The notes beneath the pieces were generated by a model that saw only the letters and a program-made list of their open reading frames with translations, ran no database searches and was not told the DNA's origin. A program made the position numbers and the translations under genes. 64,000 nucleotides of DNA from Thalassotalea sediminis (GTDB lineage Bacteria > Pseudomonadota > Gammaproteobacteria > Enterobacterales > Alteromonadaceae): assembly GCF_030295915.1 (NCBI RefSeq), contig NZ_AP027361.1:992001-1056000 (forward strand), given 5' to 3'. Within the stretch, counting starts at the first letter, position 1. The number at the start of each line of letters is the position of its first letter. Positions 57,273 to 64,000 of this stretch are shown in pieces.

Positions 57273-58154
57273 ATGACAGCTGTCATTGAAGTAAAAGGGT
57301 TAACCAAAGTATATGGTGAACTGAAAGCGGTAGATGGTGTCGATTTTTCAATAAATAAAGGGCAATGTTTTGGTCTGCTAGGACCTAATGGTGCAGGAAA
57401 AACCACAACAATTGAGATTATGGAAGGCATTATCCAACCAACGAGTGGGGAAATAAACTATTATGGTAAACCTGCTTCACCGGAGATAGCTCAACAAATT
57501 GGAATTCAATTTCAACATACGGCATTACAAGACTTTCTAACGGTAAAAGAAACGTTAGATTTATTTACATCGTTTTATCAACACACGGTGACGCATGATG
57601 CACTAATCGAATTATGCGATCTTGGTGACTTTCTCTCTCGTGATAATCGCTTGTTATCTGGTGGCCAACGACAAAGGTTGTTACTGGCGTTAGCACTTAT
57701 TAATGATCCCGATATTATTTTTTTAGATGAACCTACGACGGGCCTTGATCCGCAAGCAAGGCGTAATTTCTGGCAACTGATCAGAAAAATAAAAGCCAAT
57801 GATAAAACGGTTATTTTGACAACTCATTATATGGATGAAGCTGAACAGCTGTGTGATGAGGTCGCTATTATGGATAAAGGTAAAGTGATTGAGCATGGTG
57901 CGCCCGAAAAATTATTAACAAAACATTTTAATGATGTTTTCATTTACTTACCCAAAGAAGATGTAAGCGACGATATTATTAAAGAAAATAACTGGTCAAT
58001 TGAAGCGAATCGAGTCGCTATGTCGACCTCACAGGTGGAGCAAACGTTGGCATATCTCATCGCACAAAACATTTCATTAACAGGCTTGCACGTAAAGTCT
58101 CCAAACCTTGATGATTTGTTTTTGAAATTAACAGGCCATTCGTTGAGAGAATAA
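57273..58154 (+). CDS. ABC exporter ATP-binding protein, DrrA/CcmA type
   Basis: The start is ATG 57273, preceded by GGGAG, giving 293 residues; the frame reaches 57240 but the family begins at MTAVIEVKGLTKVYG. Walker A is GPNGAGKTT (37-45), signature LSGGQRQR, and Walker B FLDEPTTGLDPQ, with the His loop in TTHYMDEAEQ. The long C-terminal extension after residue 220 is typical of DrrA-type exporters. The permease starts 1 base after its stop, so they work as one system. Drug or lipid export is the usual role of this class; the cargo is unknown. Confidence 0.93.
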   Translation: MTAVIEVKGLTKVYGELKAVDGVDFSINKGQCFGLLGPNGAGKTTTIEIMEGIIQPTSGEINYYGKPASPEIAQQIGIQFQHTALQDFLTVKETLDLFTSFYQHTVTHDALIELCDLGDFLSRDNRLLSGGQRQRLLLALALINDPDIIFLDEPTTGLDPQARRNFWQLIRKIKANDKTVILTTHYMDEAEQLCDEVAIMDKGKVIEHGAPEKLLTKHFNDVFIYLPKEDVSDDIIKENNWSIEANRVAMSTSQVEQTLAYLIAQNISLTGLHVKSPNLDDLFLKLTGHSLRE

Positions 58155-58155
58155 T

Positions 58156-59160
58156 ATGAATATAAAACGATTTTTAGCTGTAGTAAAAGCAAGAAACTTA
58201 GAATTTGTGCGTGATAAATCCTCTTTAGGTTGGAGTCTATTGTTCCCGGTAATTTTACTGGTGGTGTTATCTTTTGTTTTTTCTGGAGATGGTAAAGCGG
58301 CCTATAAAGTGGGGGTTATAAATATTGCACAAACAGACTCTTCATTTCTAGACACGAAATATATTGATTTTGTTGATTATCAAGACGTAACCCTTGCACA
58401 AACTAAGCTGTCACAGCATAGCCTTGATTTAGTGATAGATTTTCAACGCCAACAATATTGGATCAATCAAGATTCACCAAACGGTTATTTAGTTGAAAAA
58501 ATATTTCTAGCATCTCAGCCAGGTTTTGAAGCGTTAACGACAATGGGTGAAAAAATTCGCTATGTAGACTGGGTGTTGCCAGGAATTTTAGGGATGAATA
58601 TGATGTTTTCATGTTTATTTGGTGTCGGCTATGTCATCGTAAGGTATAGGAAAAATGCAGTACTAAAACGATTGAAAGCAACGCCATTAACAGCGCTTGA
58701 ATTCGTAAGTGCTCAGCTAACGTCTCGCGCAATTATCGTCATGTTAACGTCTAGTGTTATCTATGCAGGGTGTAATGTCTTTTTTGATTTTTATATGCTC
58801 GGTAGTTACTTTGATCTCTTTATTGTCGGTATATTAGGTGCTGCTAGTTTAATCACCTTGGGTTTACTTATGGCGTCACGCAGTAAAAGTGAAGAGTTGA
58901 CCGGAGGGTTACTTAATCTTGTATCGTGGCCAATGATGATGCTATCAGGTGTGTGGTTTAGTCTGGAAGGGGCACCGAAAAGCTTGCAGTTTTTTGCGGA
59001 TTTTTTGCCTCTAACGCATTTAGTTTCAGGGGCGAGAAAAATAATTACCGAAGGAGCGAGTTTAGCTGATGTGAGTTACCATTTAACAATTATGTCGGTG
59101 ATGACAATTCTCTTTTTATCGCTCGGTGCTTACCTTTTTAATTGGAATACGGAGCGTTAA
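58156..59160 (+). CDS. ABC-2 type export permease
   Basis: This 334-residue membrane protein has an N-terminal helix (about 24-43), an extracytoplasmic domain of about 110 residues, then five C-terminal membrane segments. MLSGVWFSLEGAP and the final LTHLVSGARKIITEGA are the ABC-2 permease signature, equivalent to DrrB. It follows the ATP-binding gene with only one base between. Its stop codon overlaps the stop of the convergent regulator gene in a shared TTAA, so no terminator lies between. Confidence 0.92.
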   Translation: MNIKRFLAVVKARNLEFVRDKSSLGWSLLFPVILLVVLSFVFSGDGKAAYKVGVINIAQTDSSFLDTKYIDFVDYQDVTLAQTKLSQHSLDLVIDFQRQQYWINQDSPNGYLVEKIFLASQPGFEALTTMGEKIRYVDWVLPGILGMNMMFSCLFGVGYVIVRYRKNAVLKRLKATPLTALEFVSAQLTSRAIIVMLTSSVIYAGCNVFFDFYMLGSYFDLFIVGILGAASLITLGLLMASRSKSEELTGGLLNLVSWPMMMLSGVWFSLEGAPKSLQFFADFLPLTHLVSGARKIITEGASLADVSYHLTIMSVMTILFLSLGAYLFNWNTER

Positions 59161-61286
59161 TCTTCCCAAAAAGGGTGTTTAATCCGTTTTATGTCAGCTT
59201 GTGGCGATGTAGATTGAGTAAAAAGCAATGTATTGGTACTTGCTAACGTTGACAAGTTTGTTCTTGGACCTAGTGAGCCTCTTGGTAATTTGACCAATGG
59301 GGCGCTCGTCTGATTTGCAAAGCTATAAAAAGAAATTAAATGGTATCGGCGATAATTTTTGCGATAAAAAATCCCCTGATTTGTATATTCCCACGCATAA
59401 GTGACTTTAAAATCTTTGCCTGAAACTTTTTCAAGGGGGGTATCATTGAACAGGTTATTGTCTAGTTCTTTTTGCCAAAGCCCTTTTTTAGAGCTAGTGT
59501 AAACTAAGGTTGAAGGCGATGTCATTATACCGTAGCGGCCGCCGTCAAAGGTCAAACGTTCACTTTTGCCTGTAGAAACGTTTATTTTATGTAAATCAAC
59601 GTATTCCGGTTCATATACTGCAGAAATAATGGCGGTGTCATCCCATGACCATGTAGGTCGATTATGAACTTTATGCTGACTAGGTACAATTGATAGTTTT
59701 TCTGTTGCTAATTCATAGACATATATTTTGTCGGATTCATTACCATCCACGGGCGCTAAAAATGCTATTTTTGAACCATCATGAGACCAACGAGGGTAGC
59801 GAATTGAGCGTTCTAAAAAAGTCACCTGTGTGCGCTGTTTTCCTTGAGGGTTTGACAGCCATAATTCGTAAAAACCTGACTCGTTTGATACATAGGCAAT
59901 TTTATCTTGTTTTGCTGAATAATGGGGATGGTGATGACTAAACTCAGATTGAATCAATGGGAATGGTGTTGAAACAACGTCACTATCTAAAGCTAATGTT
60001 GCTAAAAAGTATTTCTCACTTCGTTGTTGAAAAAAGAGTTCTGCACTTTTACTCGCAAAGGCCGGATAGCTAAAACCATCTATACTGATTTTAACCGTTT
60101 CTTTGGTTTCAATATCAATAATATAGCCGCTACGTCTGTCTGCTCTCTGGGCTGCATAAACTAACTTTTTACCGGAAGGGTGCCAAGTAAGCCCGACGAT
60201 GTCTTCTTCATTACTTGTAAGAGCCGTAGCTTCGCCTGTAGTTAGGTTAATTAAGTAAATATTCTCGTTGAATCGACTTATACGACGCGTTACCGCAATA
60301 TGTTCGCCATCGGGCGAGAATTTAAAGTCCCTATCTTTATAGCCGCAATCTTGACTACATGAAAAACGAATTGGTTGGCTTTGTTGATCGGTTAAATCAA
60401 TAAAGTAAATACCATTATGATCTGCGGGTTCATGAAAACCATGAAAGGCAAGTGTTTTGTCGTCTGGAGAAATATCAATATAGTAATAACCGCCTCTTAG
60501 TGGGCAATCGACAATAGGCTTTTCTTCGTTTGTTTTGATTCTTAATTGGATAACTTGGCATTGACTTCGGTCAGCTGCACGCTTTGCAAAATAAAGATAT
60601 TGTCCATCATTACTCCACACAGAATGACTCACATGATCATCACCAAACGTTAGTTGCTTTGGGGCTTGCTGTGGGTTATCGCGATCTTTCAAGTACAAAT
60701 TTCGGCTGGCTTGTTCACCGCTCCATTTAAAAGCGACTTTTCTCCCATCAGGTGAAGGAGAAGCAAAAAGCTCTGTGCCAGGCTCTCTGGTAACTTGAGA
60801 CACTTCAATATCAGTAAACTCAGATGGTTTAGTGAGTTGCATAGCAACAATGGCGAGTAAACCTATTAATACAACTGATAAAGCAATGACACCTTTTGGT
60901 GCAGTTGGCGAGGGTTCAGGTGTTGAATCTAGTTCTATCGTTTCAGTATTACTTGCCTCGACAAACTCTGGTTCAACGATTAAGCGATAGCCAACTTTTC
61001 TAATCGTTTCAATTATTTCACTATCACCACTTGCGCCCTCTAACTTTTGGCGTAAATGCCAAATGGCATTGGTTAACGCTTTTTCACCAACGTAATGATT
61101 GCCTGCCCATACTTGCTCAATAAGCTCATCTCTAGGAACAACACGCGGGTATTCTTTTGCTAGGTAACACAACAATTCAATAAATTTAGGTTGTATTGAT
61201 TGCTTTTCTTGGCCTGAAAAACAAATAGCATATTCGATAGGGATCACCTGGCAACTACCAATATTGAATACCGAATCTGAAATCAT
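59157..61286 (-). CDS. Membrane-bound winged-helix regulator with PD40/TolB-like propeller
   Basis: This 709-residue protein has an N-terminal OmpR-type winged helix (about 10-105, with ALTNAIWHLRQKLEG and TIRKVGYRLI), a linker rich in Pro and Thr, one membrane segment (about 132-150), and a long periplasmic region of PD40/WD40-like repeats such as ASPSPDGRKVAFKW, SHSVWSNDGQYLYFA and TWHPSGKKLVYAAQ. This is a CadC/ToxR-like one-component layout with a propeller sensor. It is divergent from the TonB-dependent receptor, a likely target. The ligand is unknown. Confidence 0.9.
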   Translation of the reverse strand: MISDSVFNIGSCQVIPIEYAICFSGQEKQSIQPKFIELLCYLAKEYPRVVPRDELIEQVWAGNHYVGEKALTNAIWHLRQKLEGASGDSEIIETIRKVGYRLIVEPEFVEASNTETIELDSTPEPSPTAPKGVIALSVVLIGLLAIVAMQLTKPSEFTDIEVSQVTREPGTELFASPSPDGRKVAFKWSGEQASRNLYLKDRDNPQQAPKQLTFGDDHVSHSVWSNDGQYLYFAKRAADRSQCQVIQLRIKTNEEKPIVDCPLRGGYYYIDISPDDKTLAFHGFHEPADHNGIYFIDLTDQQSQPIRFSCSQDCGYKDRDFKFSPDGEHIAVTRRISRFNENIYLINLTTGEATALTSNEEDIVGLTWHPSGKKLVYAAQRADRRSGYIIDIETKETVKISIDGFSYPAFASKSAELFFQQRSEKYFLATLALDSDVVSTPFPLIQSEFSHHHPHYSAKQDKIAYVSNESGFYELWLSNPQGKQRTQVTFLERSIRYPRWSHDGSKIAFLAPVDGNESDKIYVYELATEKLSIVPSQHKVHNRPTWSWDDTAIISAVYEPEYVDLHKINVSTGKSERLTFDGGRYGIMTSPSTLVYTSSKKGLWQKELDNNLFNDTPLEKVSGKDFKVTYAWEYTNQGIFYRKNYRRYHLISFYSFANQTSAPLVKLPRGSLGPRTNLSTLASTNTLLFTQSTSPQADIKRIKHPFWED

Positions 61287-61667
61287 AAACCGAGTAAATG
61301 CCTTGTTTTATTTAGAGGGTAAGATAGATAAAAATTATTCATTAATAATACCCAGTACTATGCGCACATACAATAAAAACATCTTACATTAGTGCAATTA
61401 AATGTAACCTAGTATTAACAAAAATGTTTGATTTTTAATGTTGTTAACCCACTGTTTTATATGGTTAATTTTTAAAATAGATATTAAATAGATATAGAAA
61501 AGACGCCTAGCCGATTGCACCTATTTCGTAACATGCCTTAATAGCGTTAAAGCAAGAATAATAATACTGGTTGCTTTTGATGTTGTAATACGTGTTTTGT
61601 CGCATTCGCGATATATTAACGTCAGCAACATGTTTTTGATAAATACACAATATATAAGGGAAATGTC
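61287..61667. promoter_or_regulatory. Intergenic region between regulator and TonB-dependent receptor
   Basis: These 381 AT-rich bases hold no convincing gene. They contain the divergent promoters. TCGCATTCGCGA (inverted repeat TCGC/GCGA with 4-base spacer) lies near 61599, about 65 bases before the receptor start, and could be a binding site. I found no obvious Fur box. Confidence 0.35.
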
Positions 61668-64000
61668 ATGAAAAAAACGCTCGTTACGATGGCGATACAG
61701 ACAGCTATATTTAGCTCTGCTGTTGCCTTTTCTAACACCGCCATTGCTGATGAAAATCCATCATTGGCCGAAGTAGAAGTACAATCATCTTCGGTAGATG
61801 AATCTTCAGAATCAACAGTTGCCAAAGATAAGCCTGAAAAAATTACTGTTACAGGCTCACGTTTAAGACGCGATAGTTTCAGTGTTGCTACACCACTAGC
61901 GACAATGGACAGAGAAGCTATAGAAGACACTGGTATTGGTTCTCTTTCAGATATATTAATTGATGAATTACCACAGTTATCTGAAGGTACTAGTAATAGT
62001 AACTCGCAATCAAGTGTACAAAACACAGGCCTTTCTACCATTGATTTACGTGAGTTAGGTACGAATCGCACATTAACTCTGATTGATGGTCGCCGTGTTG
62101 TCTCTAACAGTTACAGTGGCAATTACGTGAGTTTAAGTACGATCCCATCAGGAATGGTAGATCGTGTTGAAGTTATTACAGGTGGCGCATCAGCAGCGTA
62201 TGGGTCTGATGCGGTAGCAGGTGTTGTAAATATTATTACCAAAAAAGATGCCGAAGGGTTTTCATTTAAAGCACGTGGCGGCGAATCAGACGCTGGCGGT
62301 GCAAGAGAATACGGTTTAGATATTGATTATGGTACTGATATTGCTGATGGCCGTGGTAGCATTTTCTTAGCATCAAGCTACGATCGTGAATTTGGTTTAG
62401 ACTTTGAAGATCGTAAACGTGCGCAACAGCAAGACTCATGGGATTACGATGATGAGTTAATGTGTAATGTGATGCTAACGGAAACTGGCGATCAATGTAT
62501 GCGTGACATCACGAAAGCTGATTGGCGCAGTTTAAGTGATTCAATCCCAGGTGGTGTGTTTGATGAAAAAAGCAGTACACGCCCAGATGCTGGTTTTTGG
62601 TATGATCAAAACGGCTTAAGAGATGATTGGCACGAAGAGCGTTACGGTATTAATACTAACCAATTTGTTATGCTTCGTGTTCCAGATGAAAAAGCCTCTG
62701 CGGCGGTAAAAGTTGACTATGACATTACTGACGACACGATGTTCTATGGTCAAGTGCAATACAGTTATAACCGCTCGATAAATCACAAATCACCAGAAAG
62801 TGAAGATGAATGTGATTTAATTGTTACACGTGACTCATCAACTGGAGAATTTGGTGAAGATTGTATCGGCCGTATACCAAAAAATAACCCATTCATGCCA
62901 GAAGAGATTCGTGAACAAGCAAGTTCTCGAGGTGTAAAGTGGGACAGAAACTTTGCAGAAGTAGGCAACATTGTTACTGACAATACCCGTAGAACGATTC
63001 GTTCATGGGCAGGTCTACAAGGCACTATGTTAGATGGTAATTGGGATTGGGACTTATCGGTAGGTTTTGGCAAATTTGAACAGCGCCAACGCCGCTTTAA
63101 TGAAATATTTGTTGCTAATGTGCGTAATGCCTTAGATGTCGAAAGTGACGGAAATGGCGGTTATCAATGTGTTGACGCAGCTGCACGTGCTGAAGGTTGT
63201 GTTCCATTAAACATGTTTGGTGAAGGCGCGATTTCTACTGAAGCGGCAGATTATATTCGTTCAAACCCACAAATTAATACTGATATCGAACAGTTTAATG
63301 TATTAGGTTATATGGCAGGCGACTTGTTTGAAATGCCTGCTGGTATGGTGTCTTCTGTATTTGGTTTTGAATACCGTAAAGATTCACAAGAAGTAAATAC
63401 AAATGTACCTAATGGTGGTGTTACCTTTAACTATGTTCCTGACTTTAAAGGTGACTTAAGTGTAGCTGAAGTTTTTGCTGAAGCGGCTTTCCCATTATTA
63501 AAAGATGTTGAGGGTGCAAAAAACTTATCTGCTGAAGTCTCTGTACGTTTAGCTGAATATGATTTAGATAATATCGATTTAGTACAAAGTTACAAAGCAG
63601 GTTTAGTGTGGGAACCAATAGAAGGTTATGCTATTCGTGCAAACTGGGCGCGTGCGCAACGTGCACCAACCATTACTGAAGCAATGTCACCACCACGTGG
63701 TGATTACGATTCCTTTGACGATATTTGTGATGGCACAACGGCTACGTCCACTGAACCAGGTCATGCAAATTGTAGACAAATACCAGGTATTGCTGCGACT
63801 ATCGCATCAGAAGGGGTATTTGATGATGAAAACAATAGTTATTCACCAAATGTCGGTAACGAAGATCTATTTGAAGAAACGGCTGATACCGTTACTTTAG
63901 GTATCACAATGGCACCGGCATTTTTAGATGGCTTTAGAATGGCGATTGATTATTATGATATTTCAATTGAAGATGCGATTACTTCTTTTGGTAACGAAGA
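61668..64000 (+). CDS. TonB-dependent outer-membrane receptor, 3' end outside window
   Basis: The frame starts at ATG 61668, after AAGGG, and is open to the end, giving at least 777 residues. A signal peptide (about 28 residues, ending TAIADE) precedes a TonB box region (EKITVTGSRL), a plug with DREAIEDTGIGSLSDIL, LIDGRRVVSNSYS and EVITGGASAAYGSDAVAGVVNII, then a barrel. The plug and VTGSR style match receptors of Alteromonadales for large substrates such as peptides or glycans, or for iron chelates; substrate is unknown. Cys pairs occur in long loops. The regulator at 59157 is divergent, so a joint role is plausible. Confidence 0.93.
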   Translation, partial: MKKTLVTMAIQTAIFSSAVAFSNTAIADENPSLAEVEVQSSSVDESSESTVAKDKPEKITVTGSRLRRDSFSVATPLATMDREAIEDTGIGSLSDILIDELPQLSEGTSNSNSQSSVQNTGLSTIDLRELGTNRTLTLIDGRRVVSNSYSGNYVSLSTIPSGMVDRVEVITGGASAAYGSDAVAGVVNIITKKDAEGFSFKARGGESDAGGAREYGLDIDYGTDIADGRGSIFLASSYDREFGLDFEDRKRAQQQDSWDYDDELMCNVMLTETGDQCMRDITKADWRSLSDSIPGGVFDEKSSTRPDAGFWYDQNGLRDDWHEERYGINTNQFVMLRVPDEKASAAVKVDYDITDDTMFYGQVQYSYNRSINHKSPESEDECDLIVTRDSSTGEFGEDCIGRIPKNNPFMPEEIREQASSRGVKWDRNFAEVGNIVTDNTRRTIRSWAGLQGTMLDGNWDWDLSVGFGKFEQRQRRFNEIFVANVRNALDVESDGNGGYQCVDAAARAEGCVPLNMFGEGAISTEAADYIRSNPQINTDIEQFNVLGYMAGDLFEMPAGMVSSVFGFEYRKDSQEVNTNVPNGGVTFNYVPDFKGDLSVAEVFAEAAFPLLKDVEGAKNLSAEVSVRLAEYDLDNIDLVQSYKAGLVWEPIEGYAIRANWARAQRAPTITEAMSPPRGDYDSFDDICDGTTATSTEPGHANCRQIPGIAATIASEGVFDDENNSYSPNVGNEDLFEETADTVTLGITMAPAFLDGFRMAIDYYDISIEDAITSFGNE

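Noticed and set aside
61622..62071. Minus-strand 149-codon frame at the start of the TonB-dependent receptor.
   Set aside because: It overlaps the signal peptide and plug region of a strong gene and shows low-complexity Ser/Val content typical of a shadow frame.

Overview
This window is a chromosomal segment of an AT-rich marine gammaproteobacterium. It most resembles the Alteromonadales, and the Colwelliaceae (Colwellia/Thalassotalea type) seem likeliest. That placement is inferred from gene content and order: a full Na+-NQR operon, FabV, oxaloacetate decarboxylase OadGAB, periplasmic nitrate reductase, a PEP-CTERM protein, a TonB-dependent receptor with a long plug and barrel, and the syntenies dsbC-recJ-prfB-lysS and recX-alaS-csrA-tRNA(Ser)-tRNA(Arg). 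I see no prophage, insertion sequence, CRISPR array or plasmid functions; this is mostly core chromosome with a few accessory islands.

Layout. 1-4.8 kb: repair, translation and disulfide genes (3' end of dsbC, recJ, prfB with its +1 frameshift, lysS). 4.9-11.6 kb: a DUF3667 membrane protein, a YkvA-like protein, a tiny membrane protein, two chemoreceptors and a thioredoxin-like DUF6436 protein translationally coupled to the second. 11.6-17.3 kb: a leftward cluster rlmG-yajG-ppiase-orphan-ampG, with an AlkB-like gene and bolA on the other strand. 17.4-21.8 kb: a TRAP transporter for an organic acid, then fabV. 22.2-29.5 kb: nqrABCDEF, the FMN transferase apbE and the maturation factor nqrM. 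29.6-31.4 kb: an acyltransferase and LexA-controlled dinB. 31.6-36.9 kb: a PEP-CTERM protein and a peroxide-defence block (ahpC-type peroxiredoxin, exported katG, oxyR). 37-44.3 kb: a BACON-like lipoprotein, recX, alaS, csrA, and a tRNA(Ser)/tRNA(Arg) array with tandem duplications and decayed tRNA copies. 44.7-48.7 kb: oadGAB and a periplasmic binding protein. 48.8-54.3 kb: pdxH, a small acidic protein, and the nap operon napE-(orf)-D-A-B-C. 54.4-64 kb: tmcA, a two-gene small-protein operon with a Fur-like box, an ABC exporter, a membrane-bound winged-helix/PD40 regulator, and the start of a TonB-dependent receptor that runs off the window.

How the genes fit together. Sodium bioenergetics recurs: NQR pumps Na+ out during respiration, OadGAB pumps Na+ with oxaloacetate decarboxylation, and the TRAP carrier is of a Na+-driven class. 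ApbE and NqrM beside nqr supply the covalent FMN and the Fe-site maturation it needs. OxyR, the peroxiredoxin and the catalase-peroxidase form a peroxide response unit. Nap gives quinol-linked nitrate reduction in the periplasm. The less ordinary parts are the duplicated and decaying tRNA(Arg) array, the small-protein operon at 56.7-57.1 kb, the unassigned orf between napE and napD, the AlkB-like gene whose conserved N-terminus lies upstream of any normal start codon, the palindromic pair upstream of oadGAB, and several small proteins without known function.
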